This document shows, piece after piece, positions 52,072-61,377 of a stretch of 64,000 nucleotides of DNA. Position 1 is the stretch's first letter. Each line of letters opens with the position of its first letter. A program made the translations under genes and the position numbers. The notes below the pieces were generated by a model, which saw nothing but the letters and a program-made list of their open reading frames with translations, made no database searches and was not told the origin of the DNA. Source of the stretch: CAYSJU01 sp964431495 (lineage in GTDB: Bacteria > Omnitrophota > Gorgyraeia > Tantalellales > Tantalellaceae); contig CAYSJU010000002.1 in NCBI GenBank assembly GCA_964431495.1, positions 50,892-114,891 of the forward strand, given 5' to 3'.

Positions 52072-54174
52072 TCACATCAGGAACAGCATCTCCGCGTAGG
52101 AGGGCAGTGGCCAGATATTATCCGGCAGAAGGCCTTCAAGCTTATCTGCCGCCTCTCTAAGCTCCTCCATCGCGGCTATCATGTCTGCCGCGAAACCCTT
52201 CTCAATGCTTTTTTCGAGTTTTTTTGTCCCTGACAAAGCCTTTTCCGTCTGTATACAAATCTCCTTTAAGAGTTCCTGGGCTCCTGTGGGCTTGCAGCCG
52301 CACTCCCTGACTTCTTCCAGGGTGGTGGCAAGATCGCTCTGGTACTCGAGCGCCGCCGGGATGATCATGGTCTTTGCTATTGTCATGGCTACGTTGGCTT
52401 CGATCTCTATCGTCTTCTCGTACTGTCTTTTATATATTTCATAGCGGGACTTGAGCTCTACCCTTGAAAGCACGCGCTGTCTTTCGAATAAAGCCACGGA
52501 CTGCTCGGTCTTTACTATCTCCAGAGCCTTGGGTGTTATTTTCAGGTTAGGCAGTCCCCTTTTCTTGGCCTCTTTGTGCCATTCCTCGGTATAGTTGTCC
52601 CCATTGAACAGAATGCGCTTGTGTTTCTTTATTATGCCCTGCAGTATCTTCTGAAGCGATTCATTGAAGTCCTTTCCTTTTTTAACGTCTGATTCCAGTT
52701 GAGTGCAGATCTCATCAAGGGCATCGGACACAATGGTATTAAGGATTATGTTCGCACCCGCGCAGCTCTGGCTCGAACCTATGGCGCGGAACTCGAACTT
52801 ATTGCCAGTGAACGCGAAAGGTGAGGTCCTGTTACGGTCGGTCACATCCCGTGGAAGCGGCGGCAGGGACGTCACTCCGATCTCTATAATCCCTCCCTTC
52901 TTTGAGCTCTTAGCCCCTCCCTTCTCGATCTGTTCAATAACATCCGTCAGCTGGTCGCCCAGAAAGATGGACAATATCGCGGGCGGAGCCTCGTTAGCGC
53001 CCAGCCTGTGATCGTTACCGGCAGAAGCAACGCCGGCCCTCAGCAGCGCCGCATATGTATCTATCGCTTTCATGAGCGCGCAGATTATGGTAAGAAACTT
53101 CGCGTTCTCATGCGGGTCCTCGCCGGGACTCAGCCAGTTCTTCCCGTCCGGGCCGACAATAGACCAGTTATTGTGCTTGCCAGAACCATTGACCCCGGCA
53201 AAAGGTTTCTCGTGCAACAGACATGTGAACCCGTGTTTCTCGGCGACCTGTTTCAGGAGCTTCATGGTCAGCATGTTGTGGTCAATAGCAAGATTCTGTT
53301 CCTCATAAACAGGTGCTATCTCGAACTGTGCCGGGCATACTTCATTATGACGTGTCTTTGCCGGGATGCCAAGTCTCCATAGCTCGCGGTCAAGCTCTTC
53401 CATAAAGGTCATGACCCGCGCCTTTATAGCTCCAAAGTAGTGGTCCTCCATCTGCTGGTGCTTGCCCGGGGCTCTTCCGAAAAGCGTCCTCTCGGTCTGG
53501 ATAAGGTCCAGCCGGCTCTCATAAAAAGCCCTGTCTATAAGAAAATATTCCTGTTCGGGTCCCAGTGTAGCGTACGCCCGCGTGTTCTTTATATCGATCC
53601 CGAAAAGCCTGCCCAAACGGCATACCTGTCTGGAAAGAGCGGCTACTGACCTTAATAAAGGCGTTTTCTTGTCAAGCGCTTCGCCGTGATAAGAACAGAA
53701 CGCCGTGGGGATACACAGCGTGGCGTAATTCTCGCCTTCCTGAATAAACGCGGGACTGGTAGGATCCCATGCCGTGTAACCGCGGGCCTCAAAAGTAGCC
53801 CTGAGACCGCCTGATGGAAAACTTGACGCGTCCGGCTCGCCCTGGATAAGCTCTTTCCCTGAGAAGTTAAGGATAACCCCTCCTTCATGGTCCGGCTGGA
53901 TGAATGAGTCGTGTTTTTCAGCTGTCGCGCCCGTAAGAGGCTGGAACCAGTGCGTAAAATGGGTAGCTCCTTTTGAGACCGCCCATGTCTTCATGGCATC
54001 AGCCACTTCATCGGCAATGCCCGAATCCAAAGAACGCCCTTCCTTTATAGTGGATGCGAGTGATCTATAGGCTTTTTCGGACAGATAATTACGCATGTTC
54101 TTCAGGCTGAAAACGTTCTCTCCGTAAAAATCCGCTACTGGCCTGGTATTTCCTTCTTCGTTCTTGTTCTTCAT
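52072..54174 (-). CDS. glnN: Glutamine synthetase, type III
   Basis: ATP-dependent ammonium assimilation into glutamine. The ATG at 54174 (MKNKNEEGN) follows GGAG; the longer upstream frame runs through the leader hairpin and is not used. At 700 aa it is the GSIII class, with its hallmark blocks FHWFQPLTG-like THFTHWFQPLTGATAEKHDSF near 98, LGPEQEYFLI near 205, RHNEVCPAQFEIAPVYE near 265, GVNGSGKHNNWS near 325 and NRTSPFAFTGNKFEFRAIG near 430. GSIII is common in Bacteroidetes, cyanobacteria and candidate phyla and is not adenylylated. It is preceded by a promoter, a hexaloop hairpin and a terminator. Confidence 0.96.
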   Translation of the reverse strand: MKNKNEEGNTRPVADFYGENVFSLKNMRNYLSEKAYRSLASTIKEGRSLDSGIADEVADAMKTWAVSKGATHFTHWFQPLTGATAEKHDSFIQPDHEGGVILNFSGKELIQGEPDASSFPSGGLRATFEARGYTAWDPTSPAFIQEGENYATLCIPTAFCSYHGEALDKKTPLLRSVAALSRQVCRLGRLFGIDIKNTRAYATLGPEQEYFLIDRAFYESRLDLIQTERTLFGRAPGKHQQMEDHYFGAIKARVMTFMEELDRELWRLGIPAKTRHNEVCPAQFEIAPVYEEQNLAIDHNMLTMKLLKQVAEKHGFTCLLHEKPFAGVNGSGKHNNWSIVGPDGKNWLSPGEDPHENAKFLTIICALMKAIDTYAALLRAGVASAGNDHRLGANEAPPAILSIFLGDQLTDVIEQIEKGGAKSSKKGGIIEIGVTSLPPLPRDVTDRNRTSPFAFTGNKFEFRAIGSSQSCAGANIILNTIVSDALDEICTQLESDVKKGKDFNESLQKILQGIIKKHKRILFNGDNYTEEWHKEAKKRGLPNLKITPKALEIVKTEQSVALFERQRVLSRVELKSRYEIYKRQYEKTIEIEANVAMTIAKTMIIPAALEYQSDLATTLEEVRECGCKPTGAQELLKEICIQTEKALSGTKKLEKSIEKGFAADMIAAMEELREAADKLEGLLPDNIWPLPSYAEMLFLM

Positions 54175-54242
54175 AATGGTTCTCCTTTTTCCATATTGAT
54201 TAACTAATATTTTACCACCTATTCGCCCGAAAGCAACAAAAC

Positions 54243-54295
54243 AAAAAGAGGCGTTCCTCATGGAACGCCTCTTCGCTTATTGCACTACCCTGTGC
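54243..54295 (-). promoter_or_regulatory. glnN leader: hexaloop hairpin followed by a terminator
   Basis: About 6 nt into the predicted transcript comes GCAC-AGGGTA-GTGC (54282-54295), a 4-bp hairpin with A at loop position 1 and G at 4. After about 9 nt follows the terminator GAGGCGTTCC-ATGA-GGAACGCCTC (54248-54271) and TTTTT. A possible second small hairpin, AGCG-AAGAGG-CGTT, overlaps the terminator 5' arm, but its loop has A rather than G at position 4. The terminator ends about 70 nt before the glnN ATG. Confidence 0.7.
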
Positions 54296-54307
54296 TTTAC
54301 AAGGATT

Positions 54308-54335
54308 ATTATATCCCCTTTTATTTTTCTGTCAA
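54308..54335 (-). promoter_or_regulatory. sigma70-type promoter of glnN and the GAF-ANTAR gene
   Basis: TTGACA (54330-54335), 16-nt spacer, TATAAT (54308-54313): close to consensus, so promoter strength alone is unlikely to be the regulated step. The stretch 54336-54523 upstream shows no gene. Confidence 0.8.
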
Positions 54336-54523
54336 GGCCTTTCGGCTGTTTGTACGTTATGCTTCAGCCAGCCTGTGAGGTACCTCAGAAATAAAAGTCT
54401 GATACCTGACGCCTAATCTTTTTACCTTTCGTTTAATGTTTTACAGGTCTTTATTGTTTATGCGGATATTTAACACGGCATCTTTCCTGCGTAAAGCTAT
54501 TGCTTTGGTTGAAGTATGGATAC

Positions 54524-54874
54524 CTACTTCCCCAAAAGCCTGTTGATCTTATCCATTAGATCATCCAGATCAATTGGCTTCAGTAAACAGCCCTCCGCTT
54601 CCAGCCCCAAGTGGTCCTTTCCCATAGAACCCGTAAGGATAATAATGGGAAGCTTGCACTGTCGTCTTTTCAGCTCATTGAAAACATCTTTGCCGTCAAG
54701 TCCCGGCATTCTAATATCTAATACAATAAGATCGATCTCCTTATCTTTGTCGACTATTCCCAGCGCCCCCTCCCCGTTATCGCACTTTACGACCTGAAAA
54801 CCCTTTTTTGTTAAATATATCTCCATAAGATCGAGTATTTCCCGTTCATCATCCACTACCAGTATTTTTGCCAT
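54524..54874 (-). CDS. Stand-alone response regulator receiver
   Basis: 116-residue CheY-like receiver without an output domain. Acidic pocket Asp8/Asp9, phospho-acceptor Asp53 in LIVLDIRMPG, Thr81 and Lys99 in LLKPIDL are all present. AGGAGG lies before the ATG. It is the last gene of the sensor operon, 18 nt after the histidine kinase, and is the obvious phosphorylation partner. Its downstream target is not evident; it lies next to the glnN promoter but has no DNA- or RNA-binding domain. Confidence 0.92.
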   Translation of the reverse strand: MAKILVVDDEREILDLMEIYLTKKGFQVVKCDNGEGALGIVDKDKEIDLIVLDIRMPGLDGKDVFNELKRRQCKLPIIILTGSMGKDHLGLEAEGCLLKPIDLDDLMDKINRLLGK

Positions 54875-54892
54875 TGTAACACCTCCTGTTAC

Positions 54893-57307
54893 TTATCCTG
54901 TCCCTATTTGTTCCGCTATCGGCAGGAGTATGGTCATGGTCGTGCCTTCTCCCGGCCTGCTCATGCATTTCATGTCTCCGCCATAGACCTTGATTATCCC
55001 GTAGCACACGGAAAGCCCCAACCCCGTGCCCTTCTCCTTGGTCGTAAAGAACGGGTCGAAGATCCTCATAAGATCCTTCATCTCTATGCCTTGCCCTGTA
55101 TCAGTGATCTCTATCCGGATATTATTCCCTTCACTTGCAGTAACCACAGTAATGGTCCCGCCCTCCGGCATGGCTTCAGCCGCGTTCTTGAACAGGTTCA
55201 TGATCACTTCGTGTAACTGACCCGCGTTCACATTCAGGGTCGGCAACGGGCGGCAGTACTTTTTTCGTATTTTAATATTATCAATGGAAAATTGATGCTC
55301 GACTATTTTGATCACAAAATTGATAACCTTATTCATGTCGGTCTTCTTCGCCTGTCCCCTGTCCGGTTTTGAGAACATGAGCAGCCTTTGAATGACTTCC
55401 CTGGCGCGCCTGCACTGGTCCATGACGATCTTCGCGTTCTCCTTCCTCTCTTTTTCCCCCACTCCCTGCATCAGGGAGATCTGCGCCCTGCCGGATATGA
55501 TCATCAGTGGGTTATTCACCTCGTGCGCCATGTCAGCGACAAGCTTGCCTAACTGGCCAAGGCGTAAAGCCTCCTCCGCTTTTCTGCGCATAGTAATGTC
55601 CTTGGCAACGATAACTATACCTATAGGCTTTCCGTCTTTATCCAGCATCGTTGCCCCGGAAAGAAGCACGGGAACCCCGGTGCCATCCTTTTTTTTGTAG
55701 CTTGTCTCATAATTCAGAAGCTTGTAAGTCTCCTTTTCTCCCAGGTTCTGCATGAATCCATCGACCAGGACCTTGCCTTCTTTTTCATCCGCGAAGATCG
55801 TTCCAAATGGTCTTCCGACAAGTTCTTTTTCTTGATATCCCGTAAGATCTACCGCAACCTGGTTAACACTTTTGATCATCCCGTCCAGGTCCGCCACGAC
55901 CAGGGTATCCAGAAAATTAGCGACGATATTCTCAATATAGGTCTTGGATTCCTCCAGGTCCTCCATTATGTTAAGGGTCGCTTCCTGGGCCCGGAGTAGG
56001 TCCTTTGTTTTCTTCTTCACTCTCATCTCCAAAGAACGCGCGCCCTCCAAAAGCTGTTCCTTCGCGTACGTGAGCTCAGCCTGCTTGTATTTCAGGTTCA
56101 AGAGCATGGTCCTGAACGCACCAGCGAGTTCTCCTATCTCATCGCCGGACCTCACTTTTATCTCATAATCCAGATCCCCTTTGCCGACCTCCTTCGCGGC
56201 TACGGAAAGCTCCTGGATCGGCTTTACGAATATCCCGCTGAACACGATCCCTAATAATAATGTGACAAGGCCAAGTATCAGAACGACCAACATCATCTGA
56301 TGGATCAGCCTGTTCAACGGCGCGAACACTTCCTGCTTCTCGATATCAATAAGAACCCACCACCTTTCACCCTCTCTAGAAAGGTATGGGTCCTTGACCT
56401 CTGTAACGGTAGCAATAATATCCCTTTTGTGAATATGTGCGGCTTTTATAAGTATTGATTTTTTCGGGCCTTTCACTAATTTCTGTAGATTTTTCTCGTC
56501 ACATACCTTCATGGTCATCGGAGGGATCCCGTGATGGAATATGATACTGCCTGTCCTGTCGATCAGAACAGCGTGTCCGGTCCCTAAAATCTTGAATTCC
56601 TCTAGGCTCCTGAAAAAGCTACTCACATGCAGCACGGCCTTGCATACGCCTATCGTCTCCCCCTCGTGTCTTATGGGGACGGCAAAGGTTATGCCCAGCT
56701 TACCGACCGATCTGTCAAATGTGACATCCCCGACAAAAACATCGCCCTTCCCGTTGTTAAAAGCGCCCTGCCACCACTTCTCATCCCCCTGATAAAAATC
56801 GGATGTTTTTTGCGAGGCAGCGAGTAAGCCGCCGGCCTTATCCGTTATGAACAGCTCCATTATATTCCTGCTGTCCGCCACGAGCGCTCTAAACCTGATG
56901 CTAGCCTCCTCCTCCAGGTATCCGCGCACCAGCGGGTCGCTGTCCGAAGCCGCGACCCATTCGTTATCCATGCGCTTGAAATATTTTAGTTTTTCCTCCT
57001 CGTCCATCCCCTCATATTTTAAATTGGCTTCCACGAGCTCTCGCTGCCGCGCCGGGCTGGTCATCAATGTCTCCAAGCGTCTTACTTCTCTCTCAATGAG
57101 CGTGCGGACAGATAACGCCAGCATCTCCGCCATTTGACCGTGTTCTTCTTCGAGCGTCGCGCGGAGTAATCTATATCCCCAGAAATACCCCAACCCGAGT
57201 CCTATGGATACCGTACTGATCGTGGTCAGCAAGATGAGCGCCACGGCCTTAGATCTGATCCCTATCCTGAATCCCTTATTCCGCTTCATCGTCTGCCCCT
57301 GGTCCAT
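54893..57307 (-). CDS. Sensor histidine kinase (Cache-HAMP-PAS-HisKA-HATPase)
   Basis: Membrane sensor kinase. A first helix (about 19-45) is followed by a ~270-residue extracytoplasmic region with Cache-type features (FITDKAGGLLAAS, then GITFAVPIRHEGETIGVCKAVLHV), a second helix near 335-360 and a HAMP domain (VKPIQELSVAAKEVGKGDL). A coiled coil, a PAS domain (FLDTLVVADLDGMIKSVNQ) and the transmitter follow, with His595 in the H-box DMAHEVNNP. The N and G boxes (NLFKNAAEAMPEGG, DTGQGI, GTGLGLSVCYGI) are intact. The start may be Met7 at 57289, which has better ribosome-site spacing. It starts 6 nt after the MASE3-like gene. Confidence 0.9.
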   Translation of the reverse strand: MDQGQTMKRNKGFRIGIRSKAVALILLTTISTVSIGLGLGYFWGYRLLRATLEEEHGQMAEMLALSVRTLIEREVRRLETLMTSPARQRELVEANLKYEGMDEEEKLKYFKRMDNEWVAASDSDPLVRGYLEEEASIRFRALVADSRNIMELFITDKAGGLLAASQKTSDFYQGDEKWWQGAFNNGKGDVFVGDVTFDRSVGKLGITFAVPIRHEGETIGVCKAVLHVSSFFRSLEEFKILGTGHAVLIDRTGSIIFHHGIPPMTMKVCDEKNLQKLVKGPKKSILIKAAHIHKRDIIATVTEVKDPYLSREGERWWVLIDIEKQEVFAPLNRLIHQMMLVVLILGLVTLLLGIVFSGIFVKPIQELSVAAKEVGKGDLDYEIKVRSGDEIGELAGAFRTMLLNLKYKQAELTYAKEQLLEGARSLEMRVKKKTKDLLRAQEATLNIMEDLEESKTYIENIVANFLDTLVVADLDGMIKSVNQVAVDLTGYQEKELVGRPFGTIFADEKEGKVLVDGFMQNLGEKETYKLLNYETSYKKKDGTGVPVLLSGATMLDKDGKPIGIVIVAKDITMRRKAEEALRLGQLGKLVADMAHEVNNPLMIISGRAQISLMQGVGEKERKENAKIVMDQCRRAREVIQRLLMFSKPDRGQAKKTDMNKVINFVIKIVEHQFSIDNIKIRKKYCRPLPTLNVNAGQLHEVIMNLFKNAAEAMPEGGTITVVTASEGNNIRIEITDTGQGIEMKDLMRIFDPFFTTKEKGTGLGLSVCYGIIKVYGGDMKCMSRPGEGTTMTILLPIAEQIGTG

Positions 57308-57313
57308 ACCCCT

Positions 57314-58381
57314 TTAACTCTTTTCCGTTAATTTCTCCTCCAGTTCCTTTATCTTGTCCTTCAGCTCCACCATCTTAAGTTCTCTTCCCACAGCCGCTTT
57401 AGCGAACACCTCAAGGTCGTGCACCTTGCTCTCCAGCTCCTCCCTGCTCCTTTTGAGTTCTTCATATAAAGACGCGAACTCTTCGGCCTTTTTCTTCTCG
57501 ACTTCCGCCGTTCCCGCTACTACCACGAGCCTCCTTCCCATTTCCTCCGCTTCCTCGCGACTGGCGGCTTCCAGTCTTGCCTTTTTCATTTCTTCCAGGG
57601 CCTGCATTGTCACGCCCGCTATCACCATAAGATAACCGAAGAGCTTGGCATAATGAGCCAGATCAAAACCCGCATCATAAAGCTGTCTGGAAAACGACAT
57701 GTACAGCTGGCCTCCGATATTTAACAGGATACACGCGAGAAGCCATCCCGAGAAAATATCCCTCATTTTCAGATACCGTTTCAATATAAGAATAAATCCG
57801 ATAAAGAAGAGAAAAGCGGAAGCAAAGTCAACCGGCCTTGGTATCAGCCGGTGGGGATAGATGAATTTGGGAAGCGGGATAGCGAACAAGAAGGCTGTCA
57901 GGCCTGCGCCGAGTATAACCGCGATCAATGATAAGATCAAAGCTTCGCGTCTTGTGTTCTTTGTCTCACCCCGTACAATTTCCAGAACAGGCGCGGCAAT
58001 GATCATGATCGCCATCATCAGCCTGCCCGCGACATACGTGCCGGGGACAAATCTTGAAAGATCAACCCCTGTATCCCCGACAAGCCGCTCAAAGGAAAAT
58101 AAACCGTGAATCAAATCCTCGCTCCCCGCAAGAAAAAAGCTGAGCCCGATTATCAGGAAAAATCGGTTGCGCAGGCCAAAAAAATATACCAGACACGCGA
58201 TACCCGCCAGGACCCCGCTAAAAGAACTCACTATCTCTATGCACGAGTGAAAATCGCTTGAGCTGACCCACTTTGAACCAGCCACCCTTGGAGAGATCAC
58301 AAGAAAAAACAAAACGATCGCTGTGTAAAGCAAAATAAATCCCCTGGTGCGCTTTTTCCCCTCTCTATTCATCTTCGCCAC
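57314..58381 (-). CDS. MASE3-like membrane sensor without transmitter domain
   Basis: About seven to eight hydrophobic helices (around 15-250) with conserved His (FHSCIEIVSSFSG near 45; LAGSEDLIHGLF near 85), resembling the MASE3 membrane sensory domain normally joined to histidine kinases. Residues 260-355 are a long coiled coil with no HisKA, HATPase, GGDEF or other output. It ends with VHDLEVFAKAAVGRELKMVE, a helix also found at the end of the upstream PAS protein (VYDLERFHKVAVGRELRMKE) and typical of linkers before kinase domains. It overlaps the PAS gene by 17 nt. It may work by pairing with the neighbouring kinase. Confidence 0.75.
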   Translation of the reverse strand: MAKMNREGKKRTRGFILLYTAIVLFFLVISPRVAGSKWVSSSDFHSCIEIVSSFSGVLAGIACLVYFFGLRNRFFLIIGLSFFLAGSEDLIHGLFSFERLVGDTGVDLSRFVPGTYVAGRLMMAIMIIAAPVLEIVRGETKNTRREALILSLIAVILGAGLTAFLFAIPLPKFIYPHRLIPRPVDFASAFLFFIGFILILKRYLKMRDIFSGWLLACILLNIGGQLYMSFSRQLYDAGFDLAHYAKLFGYLMVIAGVTMQALEEMKKARLEAASREEAEEMGRRLVVVAGTAEVEKKKAEEFASLYEELKRSREELESKVHDLEVFAKAAVGRELKMVELKDKIKELEEKLTEKS

Positions 58382-59378
58382 CGCCCGCGCTCTTCTCGTT
58401 TGATCTCGCCCTTAACTTTTCTATCTCCTTCTTGAGCTCCTTCATCCTGAGTTCCCTACCGACAGCGACCTTATGGAAACGTTCCAGATCATAAACTTTT
58501 TTACTTAGATCCTGCTCCGCCCTCTTGCGTTCGGTGATGTCCCTGGAAATTTCCATCACTGCTGTGGGTTTTCCCTCTTCATCTTTTAATGCTACATTAG
58601 CGGTACAATGATAATCTATTGTTTTCCCGTCTTTACCTGCAACCTGAGTGTCATGCTCATGAACCCTCCCATCCTGGAATGCTTTAAGCGTAATGCAGGG
58701 ATATGGTTCGCAGGGTTCTTTTCTTCTATGGTATGTTTCATAACATTTTTTGCCAATAATATCATCACCGAAGATTTTTCTGGCTACTTTATTGGCCCAG
58801 AGGATATTCAAGTCTTTATCCATCATGCTTATGTGATCACCGATGGATTGCAGCATGCTATCGAGCTTATTTTCACTTTCCGCCAGTGCCTTCTCTATCT
58901 TCTTACGCTTGGTGATGTCCAAAAGGACAGCTATGAGACCTGTTACGACTCCCCGTTTATCATGCATTGACGCAGCATAAATATTGTAATCTATCGTGGT
59001 CCCGTCGCGCCGTTTCCGATGCACCTCCACCCCTTTGAGCCCTTCTCCGGAAATGGTTTTTTTCACGTTTTTCGCAAACTCTTCTTCCTTGCCCGGGGGA
59101 ATCACCGGGTAAGGTTTACCCAAAACTTCATCCTTGCTCCATCCCAGTATACGTTCTGCCGCCGGGTTCCAGACAGAACCCACTTTCCCCTCAAGGTCAA
59201 GCGTAAGAATCGGCACCGGGGCGCTTTCGAGAATACGGTTCAGGGTTTCATTTTCATCGTACAGTTCCTCCTCCGCCTTCTTGCGCTCGGATTCCGCCTT
59301 TTTGAGTTCCGTCACATGTCCCCGCAGGAGCTTTATCTCCTCAATAAGCTGCTCTCTGGTCTTTTCTTCGTGTCCCAT
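58365..59378 (-). CDS. Tandem PAS sensor protein without transmitter domain
   Basis: Soluble 337-residue protein: coiled coil (1-45), a PAS domain (about 46-165, LESAPVPILTLDLEGKVGS) and a second PAS domain (about 170-290) whose CYETYHRRKEPCEPYPC segment has three Cys that could bind a metal, cluster or haem (inference). It closes with coiled coil and the VYDLERFHKVAVGRELRMKE helix and a short acidic tail. No kinase or output domain is present and the stop is not frameshifted into one. It is the first gene of the sensor operon. Confidence 0.8.
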   Translation of the reverse strand: MGHEEKTREQLIEEIKLLRGHVTELKKAESERKKAEEELYDENETLNRILESAPVPILTLDLEGKVGSVWNPAAERILGWSKDEVLGKPYPVIPPGKEEEFAKNVKKTISGEGLKGVEVHRKRRDGTTIDYNIYAASMHDKRGVVTGLIAVLLDITKRKKIEKALAESENKLDSMLQSIGDHISMMDKDLNILWANKVARKIFGDDIIGKKCYETYHRRKEPCEPYPCITLKAFQDGRVHEHDTQVAGKDGKTIDYHCTANVALKDEEGKPTAVMEISRDITERKRAEQDLSKKVYDLERFHKVAVGRELRMKELKKEIEKLRARSNEKSAGGGEDE

Positions 59379-59656
59379 TCACCCCTCCAAGACCAACGGC
59401 GCCCGTTCCCGTATTCACGGCCCTTTTTGTAGTCAAGACGACGATAATATACTATCCATTCGCTCGAATAGCTGTTCCGCCGTGATCGGCTTTTTAAATG
59501 ACTATAAATGAATATTACTTTCTTGAAAGGGATAAGTCAAATTTATATACGATTATGTCCTAAATATCGGACTATTTCGCTTTGGCTTGTACCGTTTTCT
59601 GACTACTATGAGATAGCTTTGAGGCGGGGGCCCTTCTTATAGCCTCGCATTTATTA

Positions 59657-60883
59657 TCATTTTCTCTCTCTTTCGGGCACGTCCCCTGGCACCCCGCTGA
59701 TGAGTACCCAGCCGAAAAGTATAAAAGCGTCCTGGATAAGGATGGCGATCCTGTATTTAAAAAGCCCCATAAAACCGAACGTCAGAACGGACAGCCCCCA
59801 GACAAGCGGCCCGAGAATAGCGGAGGATTTCCCCACCATTCCGAGAAAACCGAATATTTCACCCAGCTTCTCTTCCGGGCATAGCTTTATCGCAAAGGCC
59901 CGGGTCGTAGTCCACACCGACCCAATAAGTATCCCGGCAAACGGCCCTAAGATCCAGAAAAACACTTTCACGCAAGCAAAAGCCCCCAGGATAAGACAGA
60001 CGGATCCCAACGCCAAAGAGATCATCAAGGCCCTCTTTGCTCCCAGCCTGTCCGTGATCATCCCGAAAAAGAGCGACCCTATTATGGCCATGAACGCGGA
60101 AAAGATATATATCGTTATCAGTTCCCCGTCATAAAACCCCCCGATCTTTTTGAGATATACGGCCAGGAAAACGACGATCGTGTTTATGGCGTTGAGGTAT
60201 ATGAACACGGCAATAATAAACCGCGATAATCCGGGATACTTGCGCGAATTCGAAAAGGTATCCTTTATCCGCAGGAAGACCTTTCTGATATCCAGCTTCG
60301 ATTTCATGTCCGCTTTCAGCGCGCTTTCCTTTACCATAAAAAAACAGGGCAGGGAAAATATGAAAAAAAGCGCTGCCGTGGGGATAAAGGCGGCTTGATA
60401 ACCGTACTTCAAAACAAGCGGCCTGGTCAGGATAAGCCCGACTATCATTCCTATATAGCTCACAGCAACGCCTAACCCCGACACCCTCCCTATCTCCTCT
60501 TTGCCGCAAACATCCACCAGAAGAGAATTATAAAAAACAGCGGCTATCTGGTATACAATATTAGCCATGGCGAAAACCAGAAGTCCCGCAAACACTCCCC
60601 TGACACCGGCCAGAAAAGCGGTAAAAATGCACGCCAGACATGTGAAAAACACAAGGAAGGGCATTTTCCTTCTGTATATGTCGGAAACGATTCCAAGTAA
60701 GGGTTGAAGGACTGCTGCCAGGAGCAATGAACCGGAAAGGGCTATGCTGTATAAAATGTCCTCCCGGCCCTTGTCCACTGTTATCCACAGAACGAAATAC
60801 AGGGATATCACGTTCGTGGAAAAAATAGTGCTCGCGAAATCGTATAGGGCCCATCCGAAGATCGGCAGTTTCTTTTTTATCAT
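59657..60883 (-). CDS. UMF1-type MFS transporter
   Basis: Cytoplasmic-membrane transporter of 408 aa and about 12 helices. The start IFGWALYDFASTIFSTNVIS is the hallmark of the UMF1/Atg22-like MFS family (PF11700), some members of which are thought to export amino acids or other small molecules; the substrate here is unknown. The MFS loop motif appears as GIVSDIYRRKMPFLVFF near 64. Its ATG overlaps the sixA-like stop (ATGA), so the two are coupled. A weak GAGGC/GCCTC hairpin (59613-59638) follows the gene. Confidence 0.82.
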   Translation of the reverse strand: MIKKKLPIFGWALYDFASTIFSTNVISLYFVLWITVDKGREDILYSIALSGSLLLAAVLQPLLGIVSDIYRRKMPFLVFFTCLACIFTAFLAGVRGVFAGLLVFAMANIVYQIAAVFYNSLLVDVCGKEEIGRVSGLGVAVSYIGMIVGLILTRPLVLKYGYQAAFIPTAALFFIFSLPCFFMVKESALKADMKSKLDIRKVFLRIKDTFSNSRKYPGLSRFIIAVFIYLNAINTIVVFLAVYLKKIGGFYDGELITIYIFSAFMAIIGSLFFGMITDRLGAKRALMISLALGSVCLILGAFACVKVFFWILGPFAGILIGSVWTTTRAFAIKLCPEEKLGEIFGFLGMVGKSSAILGPLVWGLSVLTFGFMGLFKYRIAILIQDAFILFGWVLISGVPGDVPERERK

Positions 60884-61236
60884 AATAAATAAGGGGGGAC
60901 AAACCAGGCTAATTTCTGCAGAAAAGGCAGGTGTCCCACTATCATCAGATCCGCGTTCAATCCCTGGATCTCTTCCCGGAATTTATCAACCGGATTTTTT
61001 GGATCTATATCATCCCTCTCTTCCATATTTTTGCATGTAATAGCTTCTGAGATTATTTGGGCTGTCTGGACCGACCGCATCTTTTTACTGTGCCATATCT
61101 GCTCCACTTTCAGGTCCTTTTCCTTTAAGAACCGCGCCATTTTCTTGGTGTCTTCTATCCCTTCCATGCTTAACGGTTTCTGGGGATCCTGCTCCTCTGG
61201 CACCGCGATCCCGTGCTGTATCAGATATAAGATCAT
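60880..61236 (-). CDS. sixA: SixA-like phosphohistidine phosphatase, C-terminally short
   Basis: Histidine phosphatase superfamily. It begins MILYLIQHGIA, where the usual catalytic RHG is QHG (His8 present, Arg replaced by Gln), a variant I believe occurs in some SixA-like proteins. The second catalytic His is in MIVGHLPFLQKLA near residue 98. At 118 aa it lacks the ~35 C-terminal residues of typical SixA; the sequence turns to WFVPPYLL and stops inside a GGGACAAACC-type motif that resembles repeat ends. SixA dephosphorylates phosphohistidine proteins, but no partner is identified. It overlaps the MFS start by 4 nt. Confidence 0.72.
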   Translation of the reverse strand: MILYLIQHGIAVPEEQDPQKPLSMEGIEDTKKMARFLKEKDLKVEQIWHSKKMRSVQTAQIISEAITCKNMEERDDIDPKNPVDKFREEIQGLNADLMIVGHLPFLQKLAWFVPPYLL

Positions 61237-61377
61237 ATCCGCTTACCTCCAGTATTCTCCTTTGGTGTCAGGCCTCCCCACAGCGCATCCTTTATCACTT
61301 TGGTATCCGGCGCACTTCGTGTGGCCCCGTCACCGTGATCCGGTGATCCCAAGAAGGGTGCGAATCAGTTGCACTGA

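Noticed and set aside
54175..54261. N-terminal extension of glnN to 54261
   Set aside because: It would run back to the leader terminator hairpin; the ATG at 54174 has a good ribosome site and the normal family start.
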